IMG/VR virus record: IMGVR_UViG_3300046167_000392
Location: 1 to 22,789 of that record
Origin: a virus
Direction: 5' to 3' (one strand)
DNA length: 22,789 nucleotides
Shown piece after piece: positions 1-7,566 of the stretch. The translations under genes and the position numbers were made by a program. The notes below the pieces were generated by a model. It did no database searches and was not told the DNA's origin. It saw only the letters and a list, made by a program, of their open reading frames with translations. The first letter of the stretch is position 1, and each line of letters opens with the position of its first letter.

Positions 1-1
1 T

Positions 2-247
2 AGAAGAGCACAAGAGCAAGCCAACCAAGAAGCAGAGACAAGAGCTATAGAAGCAGCTGCTTTATCTGAGACCCAGGAAGATACTGGTGCGGATATAATA
101 TTTGGTGCAGCTAAAGGTGGACGGACGTTACTACGTAGACGCCCGACACAAGGCCCAACAACAGGCCCTAGACCAAGGCTTACTGGATTAGGTGGTTTTG
201 GTGGGGGAGACCCTGGCAGAGGCTATAACAATATGAGGCTGCTATGA
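2..247 (+). CDS. Small tail-assembly-like protein (T7 gp7.3 position), 5' partial
   Basis: This is an open frame that runs in from the left edge and ends at a TGA overlapping the portal start codon (ATGA overlap). The visible 81 residues are the C-terminal part. They begin with an Ala/Glu/Gln-rich stretch, followed by ADIIFGAAKGGRTLLRRR and a Gly/Pro/Arg-rich tail. T7 has a small basic protein, gp7.3, immediately before the portal. Its C-terminus is also a Lys/Arg/Gly-rich segment ending in a glycine-rich tail, so both position and composition fit. gp7.3 is a virion protein needed for adsorption or tail assembly in T7. The assignment rests mainly on synteny and composition. The start lies outside the window. 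Confidence 0.6.
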   Translation, partial: RRAQEQANQEAETRAIEAAALSETQEDTGADIIFGAAKGGRTLLRRRPTQGPTTGPRPRLTGLGGFGGGDPGRGYNNMRLL

Positions 248-1827
248 GTACTTATCCAAGCCCTAAAGGAAACATTGGTCAAGTCTGGATGCAGATGTAC
301 CAAGAGAAGGGTGACTTACTAGAGCGCAGTGAAGCTTATGCTAGATGGACTCTAGCTAATATACTTCGTGCTGACAGAGAGACACACCAACAGAATACAG
401 AGATGACTAAAGGTTCTGTGATGATGGGAGCTAAGTGGGTTAATCACTTAGCCAATAGGATAGTAGATGTATTGTTCCCCTTATCCAGGCCATTCTTTAC
501 TGTGTCTTTAACACCTAAAACTAAATTAAAATTAGAACAAGAAAATGGCCCAGACCAAATGGCTATTGTGAAAGAGCAGATAAGAGAGGCTACTACTAGG
601 ATAGAAGAAGAGGCTATAAGAAACCTTAGACTAGTAGAATACAGACCTGTAGCTATAGAAGCATGTAAGCATCTTATTATTACAGGTAATGCTTTACTTA
701 GAAGAATGCCCTCAGGCAAAAGAATACTGTACTCTATTGACCGTTATGGAATTAGACGTGATATAGAGGGTAATGCCATTGAAGTTGTACTATATGACCG
801 AAAGAAATATTGTACCTTTGACCCAGAAATGCAAGCTATGATTAGAGAAGTGCATCCTAAGGTTAAAGATGATGACAAGATGGAACTATTATCTCACTAT
901 AAACTGGAAGCTGATGGACGCTGGTGCTTTAAACAAGAAGTAGAAGGCGTAGCTATAGGTAAACAGGTTAAGTATGTTAAGAAAGACTTTGACTTACTAC
1001 CGTTAGCCTGGAACTTACCTTCTGGATTTCATTATGCTACAGGTCTAGTAGAAGATAACTCTACTACATTCCATAAGCTAGATGTAACCACAGAAGCTCT
1101 TACAGATATGGTAGCTATTGCAGCTGATATTAAGTTCTTTGTTAGACCAGGCTCTGCCTTAGGTTTACAACTAAGAGAACTCAATAATGCACAGCGCGGT
1201 GCTTACTTTGCAGGTAATGCAGAGGACATAGCTGTACCAGAGATTAACTTACGTGGTGACTTAGATACTATAGCTAATATAGTAGCTAAATGGGAAGGTG
1301 ATTTATCCAGAGTATTCTTATTATCCAATGTACGTGATGCCGAACGTGTTACTGCTGAGGAGATAAGGCTTGTAGCTAGAGAATTAGAGAGTTCCTTTGG
1401 TGGACTGTATTCTCAGTTAGCTCTACAATGGCAACAGAAGGAAGCTGACTACGCTTTATCTAAGATGAAGATAGGTTCTGTAGGTAATCTTGATAGCCAA
1501 TTTGAAGTACTTGTTACTACAGGTATGGAGAGTTTATCTAGAGAAGGTCAGATTGATAACCTTAGATTAGCTATCAGCGACTTGCAGATGTTAGAAGCTG
1601 TACCACAGGAGATTAGGTCTATATTTAATCCAACTAGATTCGGACAGTTTATCTTTGTAAACAGGGGGGTTGCATTAGCAGACTTCTTGAATACTCCTGA
1701 AGAGCTACAAGCTATGCAACAACAGGAGCTAGAGATGGCTGGTAGACAAGCTGAGATAGATACTGCTGCTAGTGTAGCACAACATGCTGGTAAATCAGAA
1801 ATAGATAATATGGACGGTCAACAATAG
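244..1827 (+). CDS. Portal / head-to-tail connector (T7 gp8-like)
   Basis: This 527-residue protein is close to T7 gp8 (536). It would form the dodecameric portal ring at one capsid vertex, through which DNA is packaged and ejected and to which the tail tube attaches. Hallmarks seen here are the N-terminal helical region with a WVNHLANRIVDVLFP segment (about residues 65-80) and the conserved RDAERVTAEEIR block in the C-terminal half (around residues 367-378), which is strongly diagnostic of podovirus connectors. A Gln-rich acidic C-terminus follows. The ATG overlaps the stop of the upstream small gene, indicating translational coupling. The scaffold gene starts 8 nt after the stop. The frame is intact throughout. 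Confidence 0.96.
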   Translation: MSTYPSPKGNIGQVWMQMYQEKGDLLERSEAYARWTLANILRADRETHQQNTEMTKGSVMMGAKWVNHLANRIVDVLFPLSRPFFTVSLTPKTKLKLEQENGPDQMAIVKEQIREATTRIEEEAIRNLRLVEYRPVAIEACKHLIITGNALLRRMPSGKRILYSIDRYGIRRDIEGNAIEVVLYDRKKYCTFDPEMQAMIREVHPKVKDDDKMELLSHYKLEADGRWCFKQEVEGVAIGKQVKYVKKDFDLLPLAWNLPSGFHYATGLVEDNSTTFHKLDVTTEALTDMVAIAADIKFFVRPGSALGLQLRELNNAQRGAYFAGNAEDIAVPEINLRGDLDTIANIVAKWEGDLSRVFLLSNVRDAERVTAEEIRLVARELESSFGGLYSQLALQWQQKEADYALSKMKIGSVGNLDSQFEVLVTTGMESLSREGQIDNLRLAISDLQMLEAVPQEIRSIFNPTRFGQFIFVNRGVALADFLNTPEELQAMQQQELEMAGRQAEIDTAASVAQHAGKSEIDNMDGQQ

Positions 1828-1835
1828 GAGAGTAT

Positions 1836-2660
1836 ATGACTGATGAAAGTAACCCACATTCAAATGTTTCAACTGAAGAGCGTAAAGCTGCTGAGGTAGC
1901 TGAACAAGCAGCTGCTAAAGAAACCCCAGTTGAAGAAACCCCAATACAAGCTGTGTCAAATACAGAGGCCAAGGATAAACCTGTAGACCCTGAAGCAGAT
2001 GCAGCTCTAGTAGAAGATGATAAAGAGGAAGCAAAGCCTGAAGACGGCGAAGCTCCTCTTGATACACAAGCTTGGGGAGATACAAATAGTGAAGTAGGAA
2101 ATAGTGTTCTGAGATTAATACAGAACGCTGGAGGAACACCCGAACAGGCGAAGGCATTATTGTTTGACGCTGTACGGGATAATGATATGTCTAAGATAGA
2201 CAAAGCAGAGCTTACTAATTTAGTAGGTGAATCAAATGCTACAATCATTATGTCAGGTGCAGCCTCCTATGCTACAGAGATAGCTGCTAAAAACGTAGAG
2301 ATAGCTAAGACAGTTAATGAAGCCGTAGGCGGTGCAGATAACTGGGAAGCTATACAGAACTGGTCAGACAACTCTGACTTACCTGATGCAGAGAAAGCAG
2401 AGTACAATGAACTCTTATCTGCAGGAGGTGCTAAAGCTAGGTTCGCAGCTACAGAACTATTAAATAAATATAATGCCGATTCTGGCAACACACAAATTAC
2501 GGACACAAACCGAGTTGACCCTGATGTTGATACAACTACCCAGTCCGAAGCTATAACTGCACGTGAATATTATAAGCGTATGGCTATGGCAAACCGTAAA
2601 GGTCAAGATACAACAGCTATAAAAGCGGCAAGAGCAAAAGGCCGTAAGCTAGGTATCTAA
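1836..2660 (+). CDS. Capsid assembly scaffolding protein (T7 gp9-like)
   Basis: This is a 274-residue acidic protein between portal and capsid genes, the invariant place of the scaffold in T7-like phages (T7 gp9 is 307 aa). The first ~90 residues are low-complexity and rich in Glu, Ala, Pro and Asp, as expected for an extended, partly disordered scaffold. The middle is helical. The C-terminus has the typical short basic helix-turn-helix (AREYYKRMAMANRKGQ, then a Lys/Arg-rich end) that contacts coat protein. It would template procapsid assembly and leave before or during packaging. The ribosome binding site is GGAGAG, 6 nt before the ATG. Sequence conservation in this family is low, so the call leans on position, size and composition. 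Confidence 0.9.
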   Translation: MTDESNPHSNVSTEERKAAEVAEQAAAKETPVEETPIQAVSNTEAKDKPVDPEADAALVEDDKEEAKPEDGEAPLDTQAWGDTNSEVGNSVLRLIQNAGGTPEQAKALLFDAVRDNDMSKIDKAELTNLVGESNATIIMSGAASYATEIAAKNVEIAKTVNEAVGGADNWEAIQNWSDNSDLPDAEKAEYNELLSAGGAKARFAATELLNKYNADSGNTQITDTNRVDPDVDTTTQSEAITAREYYKRMAMANRKGQDTTAIKAARAKGRKLGI

Positions 2661-2669
2661 CCTATAAAC

Positions 2670-2683
2670 TGGGAATAATCCCA
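2670..2683 (+). other. Small hairpin in the leader of the major capsid gene
   Basis: TGGGA-ATAA-TCCCA forms a perfect 5-bp stem with a 4-nt loop in the 47-nt gap before the capsid gene. No U-tract follows, so it is not an intrinsic terminator. It lies about 25 nt upstream of the capsid ribosome binding site (ATAAGGA) and may affect mRNA stability or processing. I see no convincing phage RNA polymerase promoter around it. Confidence 0.4.
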
Positions 2684-2707
2684 CAACATTAAATATAAGG
2701 AATTAAT

Positions 2708-3685
2708 ATGCCTATCCCTTCAGACTCAACTCACTTGAGTGCTCAGGCTACGTCAGAAATGATTGAAGAGTATGCTGGCGCAGTGGATTCACAATTCGCT
2801 AAGTCGTCCATCATGCGTGGCTTCGTAAACATAGATAACCTACAAGGTACAGACACAAAGATTAAGCGTCGTGTCGGACGTACCGTTCTTAAGAAGGTAG
2901 TAGCTGGTGTAAGACCCGATGCTGCTCCAACTTCATTCGGACGTACAGCCGTAACAGTCGATACGATTTCATTAGCTCGCGATAACCGTGACCTATTGAA
3001 TGAGTTCCAAACAGACTTTAACGCACGTCAACAATTAGGTATGGACCACGGTAAAGAACTCGGTAAACTATTTGACCAAGCTCATATTATCGCAGCTATC
3101 AAAGGTGCAGCAGCAGCTGCTCCAACAGATGCCGATGGTACTAACTACAACGGTGCATTCGGTGCAGGTTCAACAACTACAATGACTGCATCTAATGATG
3201 ACCTAGACCCAACTAAGTTCTATGAAGCTATTGCTGCACAGATAACAGCTATGGAAGAAGAAGACATTGACATTGAAGAATGCGTTGTGTTCGTACGTCC
3301 AACATATCAAGACGTACTACTTAATAATGACAAATTACTTAACCGTGATTTCTCTTCAGACAATGGTGACTTTGCAAACGGTACATTCAGAACGCTTAAA
3401 GGTGTTCCGATTGTGTCTACTACCAGAATACCAACTGCTGCTATTACTAACCATGTAATGTCTGACGCTAAGAACTCTAACTTCTATAACGTAAGTGCTG
3501 CAGAAGCTAGAAGTAAAGCTATCATTATGCACCCTAAAGCTCTATTCGCTGCAGAGACTATACCATTAACTTCTAAGGTATACTACGACGATAAAGAACT
3601 TCAGTGGTTCATCGATTCATACTTAGCATTCGGTGTTAACTATGACAGACCAGATTGCGCTCGCGTAGTCCGTTCATTCGACTAA
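2708..3685 (+). CDS. Major capsid protein (T7 gp10A-like)
   Basis: This 325-residue protein is of similar length to T7 gp10A (345) and should adopt the HK97 fold and build the icosahedral shell. The order is typical: an N-terminal arm, an E-loop-like segment with basic residues (DTKIKRRVGRTVLKK, about residues 48-62), a central domain with VFVRPTYQDVLLNNDKLLNRDF (about 195-215), and a C-terminal strand region ending with AFGVNYDRPDCARVVRSFD. Synteny (scaffold before, terminator and tail tube after) supports it fully. The stop is followed within 12 nt by a strong intrinsic terminator, so there is no room for a T7 gp10B-style frameshift extension. C/G-ending codons such as CGT, GAC and AAC look commoner here than in its neighbours, as expected of a highly expressed gene. 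Confidence 0.97.
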   Translation: MPIPSDSTHLSAQATSEMIEEYAGAVDSQFAKSSIMRGFVNIDNLQGTDTKIKRRVGRTVLKKVVAGVRPDAAPTSFGRTAVTVDTISLARDNRDLLNEFQTDFNARQQLGMDHGKELGKLFDQAHIIAAIKGAAAAAPTDADGTNYNGAFGAGSTTTMTASNDDLDPTKFYEAIAAQITAMEEEDIDIEECVVFVRPTYQDVLLNNDKLLNRDFSSDNGDFANGTFRTLKGVPIVSTTRIPTAAITNHVMSDAKNSNFYNVSAAEARSKAIIMHPKALFAAETIPLTSKVYYDDKELQWFIDSYLAFGVNYDRPDCARVVRSFD

Positions 3686-3696
3686 ATAATTAACGA

Positions 3697-3729
3697 GGCT
3701 CTCCTGTTTATTCGGGAGGGCCTTTTTTT
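3697..3729 (+). terminator. Intrinsic terminator after the capsid gene
   Basis: GGCTCTCC pairs with GGGAGGGCC to make an 8-bp stem with one G-U pair, around a 9-10 nt loop, followed directly by seven T residues. It begins 11 nt after the capsid stop codon. This matches the place of the T-phi terminator after gene 10 in T7, where partial read-through sets capsid transcripts above tail transcripts. Confidence 0.88.
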
Positions 3730-3736
3730 GTTTTAT

Positions 3737-3775
3737 AGATTCCTGGGCTTTTGCTCTCCGTGGGTTCGGGAATCT
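3737..3775 (+). other. Second hairpin between capsid and tail tubular A genes
   Basis: AGATTCC (3737-3743) and GGAATCT (3769-3775) are perfect inverted repeats. The stem can be extended inward by G-U and G-C pairs. No U-tract follows, so it is not a canonical terminator. Its loop contains 3753-3771, an imperfect copy of the preceding terminator arm and loop at 3698-3717 (both begin GCTCTCC and end TTCGGGA). It could be an RNA processing or stability element, or a decayed terminator duplicate. Confidence 0.5.
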
Positions 3776-3801
3776 TTATAACAAAAAAGAAAGGGACTAC
3801 T

Positions 3802-4434
3802 ATGCCTACAACGGCCAACATTAAATTAAGTTTAATAAACAGTATGCTACGCACACTAGGGTCTGCTCCCTTAGCTGGTGCAGATACTTCGCATCCTGAT
3901 TATATCACAGCTAATGCTGTACTAGAAGAAGTCATAGAAGATTTCTCAAGTAAACCGCTATGGTTTAACAATTCAATAGAAACTCTATCACAAGATAACG
4001 ATGGTAGAGTTCCAGTACCTACTAATGCTGTAGCAGTTGACCCCACAGATGGGTCTAATCTAGCTGTCGCTGGTAACTTCTTATACAATGTAGATAAGAG
4101 AACAGACATTATAGGTAAAGATGTAGAGTGCTACGTTCACAGAGAAATAGAACTAGAGCTTATGCCCAGGGAAGCCCTTAAGTTTATTAGGGCAGCTTGT
4201 AGATTTAAGTTCTATGCAGACGAAGATGGTGGTATGCAAAAGTTACAAGTATATGCTCAGGCTGCACAGTTGTCAGAGCTAGAACTTAACTCTGTAAACA
4301 TAGCACGTATGGATATGAACTTCTTTGCCTCAGGCTCTGGAAGAACATTCTTTATACCTAGACCCTCTAACTATCAACACATTGGTAGTAGTGCTGGTTC
4401 AGGTGGAGTTAAAACAATATTTCAAACTAGCTAG
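3802..4434 (+). CDS. Tail tubular protein A (T7 gp11-like)
   Basis: This 210-residue protein (T7 gp11 is 196 aa) would form the dodecameric adapter ring below the portal. It begins with the family-typical segment IKLSLINSMLRTLGSAPL, followed by a DYITANAVLEEVIEDFSSKPLWFN block; both are characteristic of podovirus gp11 (short helix plus a loop that contacts the portal). The reading frame is open upstream to 3751, but those 17 codons overlap the hairpin. The ATG at 3802, with AAAGGGA about 6 nt upstream, gives the conserved N-terminus, so I chose it. Tail tubular B starts 8 nt after the stop with its own GGAGAAG site, so the two are co-translated in the T7 order. Confidence 0.93.
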   Translation: MPTTANIKLSLINSMLRTLGSAPLAGADTSHPDYITANAVLEEVIEDFSSKPLWFNNSIETLSQDNDGRVPVPTNAVAVDPTDGSNLAVAGNFLYNVDKRTDIIGKDVECYVHREIELELMPREALKFIRAACRFKFYADEDGGMQKLQVYAQAAQLSELELNSVNIARMDMNFFASGSGRTFFIPRPSNYQHIGSSAGSGGVKTIFQTS

Positions 4435-4442
4435 GAGAAGTC

Positions 4443-7016
4443 ATGGCTGATACAAATACATTAGGAAGTATGTTGCAAGGTATTAGCCAGCAACCTCCTC
4501 ACATAAGACGCGATGGTAAAGTAACAGAACAAGTTAACTTAATGTCAGACGTTGTAGAAGGAATAAAAACTAGACCAGGTTCTAAATTACTAGGTGTTAT
4601 AGAAGAAGGTACTGAACAGGTTATAATATATAAGCCTGGTGCAACAGGCCCTGCTACTGTGTATACAGGATTTAGAACTGGTGGTAAATTCTATACATTT
4701 ACAATGGATGGTAACACTTATCAAATAGGTATAAGTAAATTTGGTATAGAGATACTAAATCAAGAAGGAACTGTACTTACAACAAACTTAACACAAGCTG
4801 CTGAGGATTATATAAATGATATACAAGAAGACTTAGCTGTATATGTTTATGACAATGGTGAAGAAACAGTTGCGTATGTATTAAACAGAAACAAAGTAGT
4901 CGCTATGGATAACAGTGCTGCTACTATTGCAGCTCAAGAAGCTGAGGTAGTTAGAGATGTAGGATTAGTAACTTCTTTAGGAGGACAGTTCTCACATACC
5001 TATACAGTAAATGTATCAGCTGATAATAACGTAAACTTCAGTGGTTCTTATACAACACCTAACGGAACAGGTTCAGGCCATGCAGCCGAAACAACTTCTG
5101 ATTATATTGCAAACCAACTAAGAATTTCTTTAGCAGCATCTGCTCCTGTAGGTGCTACTATAGCAGTAAGTGGTTCTGTTGTATCTATTACAGGTCTTCC
5201 TGGGATAACTATTACAGTATCAGATGGTGAAGGTGGTGCTACATTAGTAGAATCAAGTAACGTAGCTAAGAACACAGACAAGCTTGCTAACACAGCACCA
5301 CACGGTACACTAGTTAAAGTACATGGATTAGACGGAACAGCAGATGATTTCTGGATGCGTTTTGAATCTAACTACACTAATACAGTAGGCTCTGGATTTG
5401 GAGATGAGGGTATATGGAGAGAGTGGTATAACGTATCCGAAGCAGCAGCTTTAGATGCTGGAACTATGCCAATGAAAATGACTCCTAATGCTGCTGGAAC
5501 TATTATGAATATAGATGTAGCTCCTTGGACACGGCGACGTGTAGGAGATTCAGAGACTAATCCTGCACCAGCATTCGTAGGTAAAAAAATAAAAGATATA
5601 AGTGGCTTTCAATCTAGACTTGTTACTGTAGCAGGACCTGTTACTAACTTCTCTGTTACTAATGAACCAACAGACTTCTTTAAGAACTCTGCTGTGGCTG
5701 AGATAGCAACTGACCCGATAGAAATAATATCAACAACTGCTGATGAGTTCAGTCTTTTGTATATAGTACCTTTTGATAGGGACTTAATATTGTTTGGGGA
5801 TAAAGTACAGTTCCTTGTTCAAGGCGGCAGTGCATTAACTTCATCTAACGCTTCATTAGTACAGACAACTGCTTACGATATACAAGATGGCGTTAGACCT
5901 GTAGCTACAGGTAGAACAGTTCTGTTTCCATTCTCTATAGGAGAATACGGAGGAGTAAAAGAGTTCTATACATCTGGTAACATAGAGGCTAATCAAGCTA
6001 TATCAATTACATCTAGTGTACCTAAACTTATAGAGGGTACTATAGAACAGATGAAGTACTCTGATACTGCTGATACATTACTTATAAAGTCTAACTTAAA
6101 TAAGTGGACATTGTATGGCTACAAACAGTTATGGGATGGCGAAAAGAAACTACAATCCGCATGGTTTAAATGGGAGTTCCCTGGAGAAATAATTAATTAT
6201 AACTTTGATAAGAATAAGTTATATGTATTACACTTTAAAGGTGGAGTAACTAGTGGGCATTACGGAGAAGTATGTCAAGTTGTATTAGACTTAGATAGTC
6301 CTAATGCAATTGGATTAGATTATCCGTTAGCTCTAGATTCATATGAAATATATAATGGAGATGGTACACCTGATTACGGTGTTAGTATGGGCAGAACTAA
6401 TATGCCTAACTATACAGACCCAGATGGTTACGTTTATTCTGTGTATCAATTCCTAGATAACAACCTAGTTATTATACAAGGTGCTGGGTGTGATAGTCCA
6501 GGGCAACCTGCAGAACATTTAACACCTACTGCTAGTGCATCTAATACTTATACAGATGGTACTGCTATGTGGTATGACTATAAGTTTCCTATTGCTACTG
6601 TACCTAAGAACTCTACACTATACGCAGGTTATGATATAACCTCTACATTTAAACCTACTATGCCGTTTATACGTGATAGTAATAACATAGTAATAAGATT
6701 TATAAGGTTAGTTATATCTAAGTTTATAGTTCATTTTAACAACAGTGGTCCTATGACTGCTACCGTAGGTAGTAAGTATAGAAGCGCATCTGCACAGATA
6801 ACATCTGTACGTACTTTGTCTAACGATGGAGTAGGATTAGCGTTTGACCCAGACGACCCTGAGGGGGACGGAATAAAGAGTGGAAGTTTTGATGTTCCTT
6901 TTAGAGAACAATCAGATATTTCTGAATTAACAATTACCGCTAATGGTGGTGTACCTATTAACATAAATGAAATAGAATGGGTAGGCCAAGTTCGTGGAGG
7001 AAAAAGGAGGTTATAA
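4443..7016 (+). CDS. Tail tubular protein B / nozzle (T7 gp12-like)
   Basis: This 857-residue protein matches T7 gp12 (794 aa) in length and place. It would form the hexameric nozzle closing the tail tip. The N-terminus carries the family signature: LGSMLQGISQQPPHIRRDGKV, then EQVNLMSDVVEGIKTRPGS (residues about 6-46), which is diagnostic of the gp12 family. The rest is beta-rich with many Thr/Ser/Gly/Asn residues, as in a beta-propeller nozzle. The C-terminus ends with a NEIEWVGQVRGGKRRL segment. The stop overlaps the start of the next gene (TAATG). The frame is intact over 2.5 kb. Confidence 0.96.
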   Translation: MADTNTLGSMLQGISQQPPHIRRDGKVTEQVNLMSDVVEGIKTRPGSKLLGVIEEGTEQVIIYKPGATGPATVYTGFRTGGKFYTFTMDGNTYQIGISKFGIEILNQEGTVLTTNLTQAAEDYINDIQEDLAVYVYDNGEETVAYVLNRNKVVAMDNSAATIAAQEAEVVRDVGLVTSLGGQFSHTYTVNVSADNNVNFSGSYTTPNGTGSGHAAETTSDYIANQLRISLAASAPVGATIAVSGSVVSITGLPGITITVSDGEGGATLVESSNVAKNTDKLANTAPHGTLVKVHGLDGTADDFWMRFESNYTNTVGSGFGDEGIWREWYNVSEAAALDAGTMPMKMTPNAAGTIMNIDVAPWTRRRVGDSETNPAPAFVGKKIKDISGFQSRLVTVAGPVTNFSVTNEPTDFFKNSAVAEIATDPIEIISTTADEFSLLYIVPFDRDLILFGDKVQFLVQGGSALTSSNASLVQTTAYDIQDGVRPVATGRTVLFPFSIGEYGGVKEFYTSGNIEANQAISITSSVPKLIEGTIEQMKYSDTADTLLIKSNLNKWTLYGYKQLWDGEKKLQSAWFKWEFPGEIINYNFDKNKLYVLHFKGGVTSGHYGEVCQVVLDLDSPNAIGLDYPLALDSYEIYNGDGTPDYGVSMGRTNMPNYTDPDGYVYSVYQFLDNNLVIIQGAGCDSPGQPAEHLTPTASASNTYTDGTAMWYDYKFPIATVPKNSTLYAGYDITSTFKPTMPFIRDSNNIVIRFIRLVISKFIVHFNNSGPMTATVGSKYRSASAQITSVRTLSNDGVGLAFDPDDPEGDGIKSGSFDVPFREQSDISELTITANGGVPININEIEWVGQVRGGKRRL

Positions 7017-7564
7017 TGTCACCAGCATTATTACAGGCAGGTATAAGCGCTGGTTCAGCGTTAGCAGGATACTTCCAGGCTAAAGAAGAAACTAAACTTA
7101 AACGTGAAAGCCAACGCCATAGAAACGCTATATTAAAATTAAACTCTAATTTGAAAAGAAACGCATTAGAGTTACAAGAAATAGACGCGCGTAACATTAA
7201 CAGGGATATAGATAAACAACTACAGCTTCAGAGTATGCAAGCAAAGGCAGCAGGAGAAGTTTCTTCTGCAGCCGCAGGGGTCTCAGGAGGTTCTGTTGAA
7301 GCTGCTATGAGAGGCTTAGAAAGAAACGCTATGTTTGCTCAAGCAGCTAGAATGAGAAACACTTCTACTACGTTTAGAAAGTTAGGCCAACAACGCAGAA
7401 ACATTAACGTAGGAGAAATACTAGGTGAAGATAGAACAGTTATTCCAGGACCTAGTGTAGGTAGTTTACTACTAAGTATGGGAACAGCTGCTGTAGATGC
7501 GTATGGAACAAATACTCAGTTTGCCAACCCAGCACTTAATAAGTTTTTTGAAGGAAGGAAATAG
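7016..7564 (+). CDS. Internal virion / ejection protein (T7 gp14-like)
   Basis: This 182-residue protein starts at the ATG overlapping the gp12 stop (TAATG), with a strong AAAAAGGAGG site just upstream. An in-frame TTG further upstream (6977) would give 13 more residues but lacks a site and lies inside gp12. T7 gp14 (196 aa) is the smallest of the three core proteins and inserts in the outer membrane during ejection. Features here are an Ala/Gly-rich hydrophobic N-terminus (residues 1-20), a long charged helix with many Arg, Asn and Gln, an Ala/Gly-rich segment around AAAGVSGGSVEAAMRG, and a second hydrophobic stretch (SVGSLLLSMGTAAVDAYG) near the C-terminus. T7 gene 13 has no counterpart between this gene and gp12. 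Confidence 0.88.
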   Translation: MSPALLQAGISAGSALAGYFQAKEETKLKRESQRHRNAILKLNSNLKRNALELQEIDARNINRDIDKQLQLQSMQAKAAGEVSSAAAGVSGGSVEAAMRGLERNAMFAQAARMRNTSTTFRKLGQQRRNINVGEILGEDRTVIPGPSVGSLLLSMGTAAVDAYGTNTQFANPALNKFFEGRK

Positions 7565-7566
7565 AT

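Noticed and set aside
444-719. Minus-strand open frame inside the portal gene
   Set aside because: It lies wholly within a well-recognised gene, has no ribosome binding site or neighbours on that strand, and its translation shows no family features. The same holds for the other minus-strand frames (for example 1769-2248, 16210-16575, 18008-18235, 22324-22581).
3267-3458. Alternative + frame inside the capsid gene
   Set aside because: It is embedded in the capsid gene and its translation does not look like a protein. It is also not placed to act as a T7 gp10B-like extension.
3683-3697. Possible -1 frameshift giving a longer minor capsid protein as in T7
   Set aside because: The terminator starts 11 nt after the stop and there is no downstream frame long enough for an extension.
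3735-3780. tRNA or att-site remnant suggested by GGGTTCGGGA
   Set aside because: Only a short T-arm-like stretch is present. No cloverleaf with acceptor, D and anticodon arms can be formed, and no integrase is in the window.
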